In this document: piece by piece, positions 23,302-35,835 of the stretch | Position numbering within the stretch: position 1 is the first letter of the stretch | Layout: every line of letters starts with the position of its first letter | From: Gnetum montanum | Lineage: Eukaryota > Streptophyta > Gnetopsida > Gnetales > Gnetaceae | Length of the DNA stretch: 64,000 nt | Assembly (NCBI GenBank): GCA_015680685.1 | Contig: MNCI01005473.1 | Location: forward strand, 461,289 to 525,288 | Direction: 5' to 3' | Made by a program: the position numbers and the translations under genes | Notes under the pieces: generated by a model | What the model saw: only the letters and a program-made list of their open reading frames with translations | Database searches by the model: none | Told to the model about the DNA's origin: nothing

Positions 23302-24363
23302 AAAGGCTAGTCCAAGATAACTTTCACAAGTCCTTAAGGAAATTTTACATATAAAAAGATGCCCTTTGGCCTCTATAATGCTCTTGCAACTTTTTAGCAC
23401 TTAATCTTAAGAATTTTTCAATAGTAGATTGGTAGTGGTATGGATTCCTTCATGGATGAGTTTTCCACCTATGGTACTAACTTTGAACAAGCATTGGGCC
23501 ATCTAGAGTAGGTACTTAAATAATGTGTAGAAACAAATCTAATACTCAACTAGCAGAAGAGCCACTTGATGGTCAGAGATGACATTATCTTCGAGCACAG
23601 AGTTTCAAGGAAAGAAATATAGATGAACCTTGAAAAAGTTAGGATCATTCAAGGAATAACTAGACAACCTCAAACTATTGAAGATATGAGGCCATTCATT
23701 GGCCATACTAGTTACTAGAAGTGCTTTATCAAAAATTTCTCTAAAATTACCAAACTACTAGTAGAGCTCACAAAGAAAGATGCAGTCTTTGAATGGATTA
23801 AGGAAATGCAAGCAAGCATTCTTACACTTGAAGCAAAAGATCATAGAAACTCCATTATGTGCATCCTAGATTGGCCCAAACCATTTCATATCATGATAGA
23901 CACATCTAACTATGCCTTGGAAATAATGCTTACACAAATGAATGATAAAACTGTCCATATTATATCCAATGTACAAGATAAAGCATTATCATTATGCAAC
24001 TTAACTGCATTACCATTGAAAAAGAATTTATGATAATGGTGTAAGCCTTAGAAAAATTCAAGTACTATGTGCTTGAACATCCATTTTGTATGCACATAGA
24101 ACACAATGCAATTTGATTCCTAATGAACAAGCCAATAGTAAATCTTTGTGTCATATGGTGATTGGTGATGTTATAAGAGTTTCATCTTACCATGGTGGAT
24201 GGAAAAGGAACTGAGAATGTAGTTGTAGTTTATTTATCTTGGTTGTGATGGGATAACAATAAGGTTGATGAACCCCTATTTGATTAATTTCCAAATAAAC
24301 TCCTCTTTGCTAAATCTAGTAAAGTACAAGCACTAAGGGTTACTAATTGGTATAATGAGTTTC
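23302..24363 (+). pseudogene. Element A pol continued: RT palm and RNase H
   Basis: After the B insertion the RT frame continues: KKMPFGLYNALATF near 23352, then DSFMDEFSTYG near 23446 (second catalytic Asp of F-x-D-D replaced by Glu), then KSHLMVRDDIIFEHRVS. RNase H follows with LDWPKPFHIMIDTSNYALE (23868-23925) and related text. Near 24230-24280 a decayed tail resembles the C segment NEEEESPLFDQFLDKLL. The frame is broken at 24363 by insertion of D and resumes at 34373. Confidence 0.8.
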
Positions 24364-25516
24364 TGATGAGCCAGGCAAAATTCGGTGCTTGATACCTTTA
24401 ATCTTTATCTTTGTTTCTTTCATTGTAGAAATTGTCTATGATTGATCCGTGAGTCATATCTTGTGGAGGAACGATTTAAAGTCAAAATATCATCAAGATA
24501 TAAAACCAATGATTAGATCTAAATTCAATTAAGAGCACCACACTTACGATTATCACCCATAAGTAAAATCAACAATATTCACCTTAACTTCTAANGTTAT
24601 CACCCATAAGTAAAATCAACAATATTCACCTTAACTTCTAACATTAAGTTCAAAGATGAATAAAATCAATTAAACTAAATTCAATTTAAATAAATTTATG
24701 AGAAATAAGGAAGATTAAAAAGGAGACATACCCTACTTTGTTCTCTCCATAGTGCAACAACTTCACAATCTTAAAACATTATTGGTTGTTAATTATCACA
24801 AAGCATCAACATTCTTCCTTCATAATTTTATGAACAAACAAAAATTCTAATCTAGTGTGGTTCTCTCAATAGTATCCTCTCTCTATTTCTTCATATCATT
24901 TTTTCTATTCTCTCTATATTGTCTATTGCATCTAGCCAAGGAATTTATAAGGACCGATCTAGCACATGAGGAGCCACCGCCCATGCGTAATGGCCATGAC
25001 AATTACTACCCATGCGTAATGTCCACTGTAACGTCCACCACCATCACCCATGCAGGTAACGTTCACTATAACATCCACCGACCCACACATAGGTAATGAT
25101 TGTAAGAACATGCAGGAAATAGCTGCAATTGCAGGATCAAAGAGAATGATTGATGGAGCAACACACCCACATTGTAGCACCAATGTCCAAGTTGTAGCTC
25201 CATTATCACCATAAATCCTCAACGTGCATTCTTGTTATTGCTGCAAAAACAAAACCAAAAATCAGAAAAATTAACACCAATATAGATCAAGGGATTGGAT
25301 TCTTCAACTACCATCACATGGCTACCCAGCAACAAAACCTACACCTCTAGTTTGAGTCTTTAGTACATAAAAAACTAATAAAATAATAATAAACTAATAC
25401 TCATCACTATAACAAATTAAAATAAAATGAACTAAAATAAACACTAATTAAATACTAATTAAATAATTAACAATATGTAATTAAGATTTTAAAACTACTA
25501 AGAAAATGGTTTAACA
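24364..25516 (-). mobile_element. 3' LTR of element D
   Basis: 1153 bp on the minus strand; plus-strand ends are TGATGAGCCAGGC and GGTTTAACA. It contains a single N at 24595 flanked by a direct repeat of about 46 bp that the other LTR has only once, which looks like an assembly join error. The repeated CATGCGTAATG and ACGTCCACC words near 24970-25090 are present in both LTRs. Confidence 0.85.
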
Positions 25517-27254
25517 CAATCCCAAACTAGCCTTTGGAAAGTTCTTGGCCATAAAGGCGAAAATAAAATAAAATAAAACATTAATAGATGTATAAGAAAA
25601 TAGAATTATTTCAAGATATTTTTTTAGGCATTCAAAATTTAACATATTGGAAACATGTAGACATTTAACAAAATAAAAATTGTCTATTGCCTAAATGTCC
25701 AAATATTTATTTACTAATTATACCTATTCCTCTTTTAATGATAAATTTTTATTCTTGGATATGAGTTCACATATAACTTGGTTAGGAAGGTCCTACCTGA
25801 GATTAATTGGACTTAACCTTGCCTCACAAGGTCTACTTCGTTAGGTGCAAGAATGTCATATAAACTCAAGGTTAAAACCTTCCTTATGATTCAAGGATTC
25901 GAGATGCATTACTTAAATCTAACTCATTCCTAATTTGATCTTGGCTCAACTTCCAAGTTGGCTATACCCTACTATCATATCCTTTATTAATTAGGTATCC
26001 CCTTCCCCTAATTAAGCTAAGGTATGTAACATAACTAGGTTAATTAGAAAATATAAAGTATTAAAAAGAGATATGGTTTAAGAATATACCCTGAGTTTTA
26101 CATATCCAGACTAAGAGAAAACCAAAGGCAATGGGTGAATGAATGTTAGTATGCATCATTGGCTACCATAGTAGGTATCTTGACCACTGACGCCTACGAA
26201 AGACATGATGGAAAACATAAAGAAAACCCATGCACAAAAGTGCCACTAGTTAGAGAGATGACCATGCAAGAGAAAATAGGAAGATAACACAACAAAAATT
26301 AAAAAAGAAAAATAGAAAATGGTAAAAACTAGGTTAAAAAATCAAAATGAACAATAATATGAGAAGTACAAAGAACAAAAGAAAAATAACTAAATAACAG
26401 AGTAAGAGGAATAATTGAAAGTGAAGGTGCCTATTAAGATACTGACTATGGAGAAGTCACTCCTTCGCTACCAATGTTATACCCTAGTTTTTAGATAGTG
26501 GCACCATGATTTGATTGGTAATTGTTGCTTGTTCCTTAAGCACTTTGCTTACAGAAGGGGGTTCTTATAGAATGCTTAAAATTATGAGCTTGGAGCATTG
26601 TCCCAACTATAAGGTTCTTGTGAAAGTGGGGCTCAACTCATGATTAAAGGTTCCTGTGGGTCATCATTTTTTTTAAATTTTTATTTCTTATTTTTATTTC
26701 TTTTGTTTCTCTCTCTTTTTGTCTCTCTTTTTTTTCTTTTTCTTTTTCTTTTTTTGTGTAAGAAATTCAATATTTGACTTGCTTCAACCATGAGGTTCTT
26801 ATGAGAGCCAATTCCATTTTGTAAGGGTGGCTCACATGGCTTGATATCAATAGATTTCTTTTGCTACCAAAGAAACTAGGTCCAACATAACATACCCTTT
26901 TCACCTTAGTGACTCATCCAATTAGGTATTTAATAGAAACCAAACATTAATAAGCATTACTCTAAACTAAGTTATTTAGCCACCTTGACTTATGAAACTT
27001 GTAGGTAAAGAATATTGTTGAAAAATAATAAAGTTTATAATGTGTAAAACACTTATTAATCTAAGGCTCACCCTTAGTTGGATTTTTGGTTTAAACATAC
27101 TTATCTCAAGGTAGAAGGAATTGTCCTTCTCCTGTTCATTCCAAACATGATGCTACCAAACTCTTTATAGTCCCAACTAACAATAGAATTTCCTATTACC
27201 CTCTACATTTTTTAAGGTAAAAGTTGTAGACTATAAATACTACTTTATAGTTTA
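25517..27254 (-). other. Element D 3' region between integrase and LTR
   Basis: No long frame on either strand. A pyrimidine-rich low-complexity run lies at 26665-26760. Athila elements often carry an envelope-like ORF here; none is recognisable. A purine tract, AGTTTGGGATTG, abuts the LTR on the minus strand at about 25517-25528. Confidence 0.6.
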
Positions 27255-28500
27255 TTATATCACATAAGATTCTTGTTGAAGGTTATTTTTAAGAGCTAAT
27301 ACTTCTAATAGATTGTTGTTATGTAATTCATCAATTATGAGATAAGTTGGGTTACTTAGCTTTACAAGTTCATCTTCTCTAGGATCCTCAATGTGATGTT
27401 GATGATATAACTTAAGTCTTTGTCCATTGACAAAGAATGTAGTTGAGGAATCATCAATAAGTAATATGAGAACGCTTCCATTATCATGGGGTTGGATAAC
27501 TAAATAAGGTTCTTCCCACCTAGTTGTTAACTTCCTTGAAAATATATATAATCTCATATTGTAAAAAAGAACTTTATGACATACGAAAAAGTGTTTTTTA
27601 AAGATATTCTTATCATGTAATGTCTTCATTTATTTCTTTTATAATATTTTTTTTATCAAGAGCATGCACCCGCATTTTGTCAAGTTTGTGAAGTTGGTTG
27701 ATTCAAGCATCCTGGTTCATGTCTTCATCAAAGTTGAGTTGTTGGGCTAATCGTAAAGATTGATATTTAAGTTAAATAGGTAATAGACATAACTTACCAA
27801 AAACCAATTGATAAGGTGAATATCATAAACTTGGTTTATAGGTAATCCGATAAGCCCAAATTACATCTTGCAATTTTTTAGACCAATCCTTTCCTTTAGT
27901 ACATACAGTTTTTGTTAATATATTCAAGATAATTCTATTAGCATTATCTAATTGCCCATTTATTTAAGGATGATAGACAGTAGCTCTTTTATGTTGGATA
28001 CCATAAGACTTAATGAATTTTTCTATGATTTTATTGACAAAATAGGTTCCTTGATCACTAATGATTGTTCATGGAATTCCAAAACATGTTAAAATATTTT
28101 ATCTAAGGAATGCTATAACAACCTGAACATCATTTGTTGGGATGGCTTTTTCTTCTACCCATTTGGTGAGATAGTCAATACGAACCAAAATGTATTGACA
28201 TCCATTAGATGGTGGAGATGGTCCTAAAAAGTCTATACCCCACACATCAAATGATTATGTTATTAAAATTGGTTTTAAGGGCATTTCATGTTTTTTTGTT
28301 ATGGCTCCCATTTGTTGACATTTATCACATTTTTGCACATAATTATGTGCATCTTTAAAAATTGAGACCAATAAAATCTGCTTTAAAGAATTTTGATAGT
28401 GATACATTTGCTATCAAAGTGGCCACCCCCTAAATCATCATGACACATTTGTAGAATTTCTTATTATTCATTCTCAACCACACATCTCCTTGGTATATTA
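27255..28500 (-). pseudogene. Element D integrase
   Basis: Minus-strand order: [14 protein letters not shown] (first catalytic Asp, about 28238), then IISDQGTYFVNK (second Asp, about 28060), then INGQLDNANRIIL (about 27955), where the third catalytic Glu is replaced by Asp. The C-terminal domain is open at 27255-27629: LTTRWEEPYLVIQPHDNGSV and FFVNGQRLKLYH, matching the usual gypsy integrase end (NGQRLKPY). Several stops and frame changes lie between. Not functional. Confidence 0.85.
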
Positions 28501-28559
28501 TCCTTATAGATTTGATAAAGATATGGACTACTTTAAATGTTCCTAGATATAGTGTGTAA

Positions 28560-29270
28560 GACATATTTCTTTTCTTCCTTAGCCTAATTGGTAGGGGCTT
28601 TCATAGTGGCTAGATAGTTGGCTATAGCAGCAAACCAAGGATTCTTTCTTGAAAAAAAACGTTGTTCATCAAGAAATTCATCATGAAAGACTCCTTATGT
28701 TCAATTCTCATCAATAGTTTCTAGCCTTGAAAGATTATCTACTACTACATTTTTCCTTTCTCTTTTATCTAAAATATCTAGGTCAAATTCTTGGAGCAAT
28801 AAGCACCATCTCATTATTCTTGCATTTTCTATTTTTTTATAGCTAAGAATTTAATGATTGAATGATCAGTATATACTTTTGTTTTATATCCTATTAAATA
28901 ATATCTAAAATTTTCTAAAGCATATAAATAGCTAATAATTCTTTTTATGTAGTTGTATAGTTTACTTGGGCTTGTTCTAAACTTTTGAACACATAATAAA
29001 TCACTCGTGATTTATGATCAATGTATTGTCCTAAAACTACCCCTACTACTATGTCACTAGAGTTCCACATTAGATCAAATGGATAATCCCAATTAGGTGC
29101 ATTTAATATAGGGGTTGTGGTTTCTCATTTTTCCAATTCCAAGAATGTTTCTTAACAGTCATTAGTCCAAACAAATGAAACATCTTTTTTCTAAGAGCAT
29201 GTATAATGGTTTAGCAATTTTTGAAAAGTCTTTGATAAACCTTCTATAATACCTAGCATGTCCTAGAAAA
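28560..29270 (-). pseudogene. Element D RNase H
   Basis: This fills the space between RT and integrase, where Ty3/gypsy RNase H belongs. Minus-strand text near 29090-28980 includes FDLMWNSSDIVVG and IDHKSRVIYYVFK, matching the gypsy pattern of FEIMCDASDYAVG and HKPHVIYYASR. Frames shift several times and no complete catalytic set is readable in one frame. Confidence 0.65.
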
Positions 29271-29272
29271 GA

Positions 29273-29910
29273 TCAAAGAGTCTTTAAAATAGTTGGAGCT
29301 GAAGGTGTAGATATGACTCTTATTTTCTCATCATCCATCCTTATCCCATCTTTAGAAATAACATGTCCTAACACCAAGCCACTTATAACCATCAAGTGAC
29401 TCTTTTCCCAACTTAATTTTAAATTTTTATCAATAGATCTATCTAAGACATGTTCAAGATGTTGTAAAGTTTCATCATAAGTATTTCCATAGACTGAAAA
29501 ATCATCCATAAAAACTTCAACATAATCTTCTAACATATTAGAAAATATTGAGATCATGGCTCTTTGGAAAGTAGCTAGTGCATTATAAAGGCCAAAAGGC
29601 ATATTTTTATAAGCAAAATTTTCATAAGAACATGTAAAGGTTGTTTTATGTTGGTCTTCAAGGGCAATAGTTACTTGATTGTAACCACTAAATCCATCTA
29701 GAAAGAAATAATATTCATGTCCTTCTAATTTTTCTAGAATTTGATCTATGTATGGTAATGGAAAATGGTCTTTCTTTGTATTTTGGTTTAACCTTCTATA
29801 ATCTACACAAACTCTCCATTTTCCATCCTTTTTTGGTACTACAAGAATGGGACTTACCCATTCACTATCAACTATTAGACAAATTATTCCTTCTTTCGAA
29901 AGTATTGAAA
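29273..29910 (-). pseudogene. Element D reverse transcriptase, well preserved
   Basis: Minus-strand frame open from about 29905: DSEWVSPILVVPKKDGKW, CVDYRRLNQNTKKDHFPL, EYYFFLDGFSGYNQV, KNMPFGLYNALATFQRAM, VFMDDFSVYGNTYDETL, SHLMVISGLVLGHVISKDGI. All RT palm motifs are present, including FLDGFSGY and F-M-D-D with both Asp. It is the only RT in the window with an intact active site. It ends with a stop at 29273, inside the linker to RNase H. Confidence 0.9.
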
Positions 29911-30144
29911 TTTCATCCTTAACAATTCATTTTAAGGATGGATTAATTCGTCTTGCAGGAATTCTTACTAGTTTTACATTGTCCTCTAGATAGATATGAT
30001 GTTGATAGATGTTGGACGAGATTCCTTAGTGAAGGACATCATAACTTCATGCAAATGGCTTAGCTTTTTTATGTAGAGTGTCTAATAATTTTCTTTCTTG
30101 CTCATTAGTAAGTTGAGAATTTATTATTAATGGTTTATTATGAT

Positions 30145-30756
30145 CTAGAAAAACATATTTAAGTGTACTAAGTAGTTCTCTAATATCCAAGGAATCTTTA
30201 TTTTTTGGTTGAAGAATTTTTCCAATATTTCTTGAACCAAATTCAAAATCTGGTCAAGGAGATCTTGTTGTTCTTTAGTTGAGGGATCTAAAGGTCCTTC
30301 CTCAAAATTATTTAGCACAAAGGTTTCCCTATCTTGTGCCATTGCTATAGTGGGTAAAGTTTAGAGCATTCTTACTTCCTTAAAGTCTACATTTAAAAAA
30401 TCTTATTTTACCTTATCATATATATTTAGTGTAAAAGTAAGATTGGCAAAGGAAAGTTGAAGTTGTCTAGATCTACAATTAATTACCACATTAGTTGTTG
30501 CTAACCAAGGTCTACCTAATATAATAGGAAAACAATTAGGATCTTTTACTTCCAAAAAAACAAAGTTAATTGTGTATTTTCCTTTTTCTACCTCAATTAT
30601 CAAGTCCTCTACTATTCCTATGGATTTTACATTTGAACTATCAACCAATGATATTTTCATGTTTACTCCTTTGATATCTTGTATATTAAGTAACCTAGCC
30701 ATTTCAAGAGGCATGATATTAATGTTGGCTCCTAACTCCAATATCGCATTTTTAAT
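30145..30756 (-). pseudogene. Element D aspartic protease and linker
   Basis: Frame 30741-30403 reads MELGANINIMPLEMARLLNI, then NFVFLEVKDPNCFPIILGRP, then WLATTNVVINC. The family's LDLGASINVMP appears as LELGANINIMP, so the catalytic Asp is a Glu. The ILGRPWLAT flap-to-end segment is intact. A linker at 30145-30342 (PSTKEQQDLLDQILNL) leads toward RT. Athila proteases have this LGRPWL form. Confidence 0.8.
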
Positions 30757-31479
30757 TACTTGGCCATTTATTTTGATTGGGATGGTAGGAACTCTAAGAT
30801 CTTAGTATTTTGAAATCTCATGATTTGTTATAAGTTAAGAAAGATTGTCAACCAAATAAACCTGTTTAGGAATTTTTTTCATTTCTTCTTCTAGTGCACA
30901 ATTCCCTTAAGTAGTTGACATAAAGAGATGTGTCTTTTACTACTTTTTCTAAAGGGATATGCAAATACAATTCACTAAATATTTTTTCAAGATGGGCTTT
31001 AGCTGTAAAATCCTCTCGTAATCATTTAGGGAAAGGAGGTAAAACTAGTTTCCTAGAGAGTAATGATTGTTCTTTTTCCCTAGTTGGTTTATTTTTCTCA
31101 TTTACTATTTATGGTTGAATTTCTTCTTATGTCCCTACCTCCTAAAATCTCACCTTCTTTTGAGGTTTAGGTTCAATTTTTTTCCACTCCTGGTAGTAAT
31201 GGAATGTAGTTTCTCTTTACCCTTTCTTTGAGATGCAGGATGTGGTTTAGGTTGGGATGGTAATTCATTTTTTGTTAAGTTCTAATATCTCCTTCTAGTC
31301 TCACTCATGAATTGTCTACTTTCTTCTATAAAGGAAGTAAGGCTTTGGTTGAGTTTATCCAAGTGTTCATTAGTTTGATTCTTAAATGGCCTAAAGTTAT
31401 TTTGAGGATATTATTGTTGTTAAAATGATCATTGTGAAAAGTTCATTGTTGGTTGGCTCTTAAATTGTTGAAAATCCTT

Positions 31480-32650
31480 TACTAACTCTTGCATTTCCTC
31501 TTAACAATAGAACAAGGCTGGGTAGGTTATTTGGTCATGTTAGGGACTAGCACAAATGTTGCACATTTCTCCTTGAATTCCATGAGCTTATTTTTTAATT
31601 AATCATGTCAACTCATCCACTTTTTTATTTAACTATTTTGTTTGTTAAGTCATTCCTTACATAATATTGGATTTTTACCAATGTTTACTTTGATCTACTA
31701 ACAAATCTATGATTCTCCAACCATCTTCGGGGATCACATTTAAAATATTTCCTCCACACGCAAAGTCAATATTTTGCCTACAATAAGGTAATAAGCCTTC
31801 TACAAAGATTTGAATTAATTGATGCACTGGGAATCCATGGTTTGGAATTTTTTAAGAATAATCCTTTAAATCTATCAAAGGTACTCTCATAGTCTTCATC
31901 CTCATGTTGCACAAAACTCATTAATTGCTTCCTTAATGAATATAGCTTATCATTAGAAAGAAATCTTTGTAGAAAAGCATTCTTAAATTCATCCCATAAA
32001 CTAATTTGTGTTCTAAGGGTTTGTAGCCAAAAATTAGCTTTGTCCTTTAAGGTTGATTTAAAGGTAATCATCTTAGTTCTATCCCCACTATGAGGTGCTA
32101 ACATGGCTAATGTTGTTTCAAATTATCTTATGTGGGTAATCAAATCCTCATCATTTGTTTCTTTAAAGATAGGTAATAAATGAAAATTTTTAACCTCTAC
32201 ATCTCTTCCTTGTGGAAAAACTAATGGTCCCTGAGGTATAATGAATGTTCTTTGACTCAATAACTCCCCAAGGGTTTGTTTTGAGTAGGGTTGACCAATT
32301 GGAACATTGGAACTCAAACTACCAAAGGAGAGAGGAATTGAACCTAAGAAAAATGAGGGAGGTGTATGATGTGAAGATGATCCCATCATGTAAGTAGAGG
32401 TTACTATTGGGGTTACTATAGGATTTGGTACAGAAATAGAGATTGGTAGTGGATTTTGTAAATTCAAAGTACTCACTAGTTGGGTAATACCTCCAATTAT
32501 GGTCACATAAGTTGATAACGGGGTAACACTTAGATTGTGAGACCTTGCCTCCATAATTGAACTCATGGTTATAGTTGGAATATCAAATAGAGGATTAACA
32601 GATATGGAAAAATTATGTTGTGTTTTTTCTTTGGGATTTTGTGTTGTCAA
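31480..32650 (-). pseudogene. Element D gag
   Basis: ATG at 32650 starts a frame with MTTQNPKEKTQHNF, then NEDLITHIR-type text (ETNDEDLITHIR), a TAA (probably CAA) at 32123-32125, then FETTLAMLAPHSGDRTKM, LKDKANFWLQTLRTQISLWD and FLQRFLSNDKLYSLRKQLMS. A one-base shift in an A-run near 31850 moves the reading to NHGFPVHQLIQIFVEGLL and NIDFACGGNIL. A degraded zinc knuckle, CNICASP then HDQITY, lies near 31560 with its last Cys read as Tyr (G-to-A). Athila-type gag. Confidence 0.82.
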
Positions 32651-33131
32651 AAGGGAGGAAAATTAGATCTTGATTGTATTGTTTCTCCTTAGTCTTATTT
32701 TTAAGTGGCTTTTGTACATTTGTAAAGGCTAAGAGTGCTTCTTGAAGGTTGAATTCATGTTGGTTTCTTTTGTTGCTTTGTTGGTTTCATTTAACAAGAA
32801 CATTCTTCGTTGGCACATTCATAGGCTACCATTCTTAAGAATTTACAAATTGATTTAATAACTCCTACTATTGTGCCTTTAATTGCAACTTTTTAAATAA
32901 TTTCAGTTAGTTGTATGATAAGAGGAGTTGATTCCTGGGATTTTTCCTTGTTTTTGGATTTTTTAATGCGAGAAAAACAAGTAAAAGAAACCATTTCTTA
33001 AATTACTTAAATAAAAAAAACCTAAAATAAAATAAACAAAACAAAACAAAATAAAATGTACCTAGAATATGAAATTATAAAATGAAATTAAAACATACAA
33101 AACTCTTGATGATGATTAACTCTGCCAACCT

Positions 33132-33151
33132 CTTCGACAATAGCACCAAAT
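33132..33151 (-). other. Primer-binding site of element D
   Basis: Minus strand ATTTGGTGCTATTGTCGAAG, a mutated TTTGGCGCTATTGCCGGGG-type site, abuts the 5' LTR end TTGTCA. Confidence 0.75.
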
Positions 33152-34372
33152 TGACAAGCTAGGGAAAATTTGGTGCTAGATAGCTTTAATCTTTATCTTC
33201 ATTTCTTTCATTTTAGAAATTGTCACTTTGTTTGTGACTGACCCACAAGTTGTATACCATGGAGGAATGGTTTAAGGTCAAAAGATCATCAAGACATAAA
33301 ACCTAGATTCAATTGAGAAGACCACACTTACGGTTTTCATGCATAAGTAAAATCAACAATATTCACCTTAACTTCTAACATTAAGTCTAAAGATGAATAC
33401 AATCAATTAAATCAAATTAAATTTAAATAAATTTATGAGAAATAAGGAAGATTAAAAAGGAGACATCACCTAATTTGCGACCCTACTTTGTTGTCTCCAT
33501 AGTGCAATAACTTCACAATCTTAAAACATTGTTGGCTACTAATTACCACAAAGCATCAACACTCTTCCTTCACAATTTTATGCACAAAAAAAAATTTAAA
33601 CTGGTGTGGTTCTCTTAATAGTATCCTTTCTTTTTTTCTTCATATCCTTTTTTCTATTCTCTCCATCTCATCTATTGCATCTAGCTAAGGAATTTATAAA
33701 GACCGATCTGGCACATGAGGAGCCACCACTCATGCATAATGGTCATGACAATTACTACCCATCCATAATGTCCACTATAACATCCACCACCACCACCCAC
33801 ATATGTAACGTTCACTGTAATGTCCACTGCCACCACCTGCACAGGTAACATTCACTGTAATGTCCACTACCATCACCCGTGTAGGTAACGTTTACTATAA
33901 TGTCCATCAATCATGTGGCATAAAAATGCACAGCTCCCACCACCCATGCATAAGTAACAGCTATAGGAATGTGCAAGAAATAGCTACAATTACATGGTTA
34001 AAGAACTTGGTTGATGAAGTGACACACCCACATTGCAACACCAATGTCCAAGTTGCAGCTCCATTACCACCATAAATCTGCAACGTGCATTCCTATTACT
34101 ACTGTAAAAAAACCAAAAATGAGAAAACATAATGCCAATATAGATCAGGGAATTGAATTCTTCAACTGCCACCACATGGCTACCCAACAACAAAGCCCAT
34201 GCCTATGGTTCAAGTCTTTAGTACATAAAAACTAATAAACTAATAATAATCTAATAATAATAAACTAATACTCGGCACTATAATAAACTAAAATAAAAAT
34301 TAATTAAACACTAATTAAATAATTAAAAATATGTAATTAAGATTAAAAAATTATCAATTTTGGGGTTTAATA
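33152..34372 (-). mobile_element. 5' LTR of element D
   Basis: 1221 bp, homologous to 24364-25516 over its length. On the element strand it should start TG, but it starts TATTAAACC because of one transition; the partner LTR keeps TGTTAAACC. The GTTTC duplication follows on the plus strand. Confidence 0.88.
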
Positions 34373-35650
34373 GTTTCTCTCGCATTTACTCATAAAGGAG
34401 ACACTTATAGAATGGGACTATAGGAAGAAACAACAGTTTTTACATCAATTCAAACATTACGTGAAAATTGAAGGTAACCTCTACATCGTTTGTGCCAATG
34501 GTCTAGTATGATAGTATGTACCTAATGTAGATCAATTGCGAGTCCTTCAAGACACTCACAAAGATCCCTGTGGGGGATATTACACAAGAAGAAGAACTAC
34601 CACAAAGATCCTCATGGTAGGATACTTTTGGCCAACAATATTAAGGGATGCTCACCATTTTTTTGGTTCATGCAAAAGGGTTAAATGAGATGCAGGATTA
34701 ACCATCTAAATGGAATAATCCCAATAGTGGATCCAACCACTAGAGCCTTTCAGCCTTTGGGGTACTGACTTCATGGGAACCCATCACTCCCATGTCTAAT
34801 CCTACATTATAGTTTCTATTGACTACTACACCAAGTTGATTGAAGCTGCAATCGTATCTAATTGTACATCTTTCACTATAGTTTGATTTTTTTAACAATA
34901 GGTGGTAAACAGGTTTAGTATGTCGAGAGTACTAATTTCAGACAATTGAACACATTTCATAGGTTCTACTTTTTGTAAGTTAATGCAATGCTTGGGGATG
35001 CAACATAAATTCACAACACCTTATCACCCCCAACCCAATGCTCAAGTAAAGGTTGCCAATAGGAAAATCATAAGATTGTTAACACAAACCATCAATAGAT
35101 ATAGGAAAGATTCTAGCACTAAGCGTAACAATGCCCTTTTGACATACTACTCAACATGGAAACTTCCTATAGGCTACTCTACCTATGAGTTGATGTATAG
35201 AAAGTTACCAAAACTTCCAATTCAAGTTGAACTCCATACACTCACAAAAACATATGAACTTAACATAGCTATTAACCTAGCATAAAAAATGACTCATAAC
35301 ACTCAATGTGCTAAATAAAAAGTGAAGAGTAGTCCTAATGATGAATGAAGTGCATAAGGCCCATAATAAACAATGTCACGATGCACGAATGAGGAAAGTT
35401 ATATTCAAATTGGGAGACAATGTTCTCAATTGGAATCCCATGCATGTGCCTCGATAAACTAAGTTCTAGACATTATGGAAAGAACTATACATAATCCACT
35501 AAACTTTTCCTTCTAGGGTAATGAAAATTTATTATCCAAAAAGCCCTCAAAAACACATGTTAGTTAATGTCCAACAACTTAAACCATTCATGGAATCCTA
35601 AGTAATCAACAACAATACTAATACCTCTGATCAAGAACAAGCATGCTCCA
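34373..35650 (+). pseudogene. Element A integrase
   Basis: Pol of A resumes after D. Core: GYFWPTILRDAHHFFGSCKR, then LWGTDFMGTHHS (first Asp, about 34765), then RVLISDN-THFIGSTF (second Asp, about 34935), then HPQPNAQVKVANRKI (about 35026), where the third catalytic Glu is Lys. The frame 34983-35285 continues to NNALLTYYSTWKLPIGYSTY and YRKLPKLPIQ. Downstream C-terminal text is broken (RVMKIYYPKSPQKHM-like). C carries the same domains at 55370-56620. Confidence 0.82.
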
Positions 35651-35835
35651 TTTTCTAAATCTCCTCCTTCCAACTTAGTCATGGGGAAGATATCCATCTA
35701 TCATAAATCTTGACAAGGATAAAATATCTTTTCTTCTCAACAATGCTAATACCTCTAATCAAGAATAAGTGTGCTTCATTTTCTAAACCTTCTCCTTCCA
35801 ACTTAGTCATGGGAAAGATATCTATCTACCATAAA
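35585..35835 (+). repeat. Local duplication at the end of element A pol
   Basis: CTCCTTCCAACTTAGTCATGGG occurs at about 35663 and again at about 35787, each followed by AAGATATC(C/T)ATCTA and CATAAATC. The flanking words AACAATACTAATACCTCT and AACAATGCTAATACCTCT also repeat, giving a unit of about 125 bp. C has the segment once (56684). Confidence 0.75.

Larger units (their letters stand above)
24364..34372 (-). mobile_element. Element D: complete Athila-like LTR retrotransposon
   Basis: LTRs lie at 24364-25516 and 33152-34372. The target duplication GTTTC is exact at 24359-24363 and 34373-34377. Minus-strand order is primer site, gag, protease, RT, RNase H, integrase, then about 1.7 kb of non-coding 3' region. 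The outer end of the right LTR reads TTTAATA where the left has TTTAACA, a C-to-T loss of the canonical CA. The RT motif VFMDDFSVYG and the gag text support the Athila lineage of Ty3/gypsy. It is inserted in A between RNase H and integrase. Confidence 0.92.

Noticed and set aside
24857-25222. Frames on both strands in the D LTR, and their partners at 33606-34235
   Set aside because: They are LTR sequence; the partner LTR breaks or alters the same frames.
26665-26760. Pyrimidine-rich tract as a functional polypurine tract of D
   Set aside because: It is over 1 kb from the LTR edge; the tract that matters must abut the LTR at 25517.
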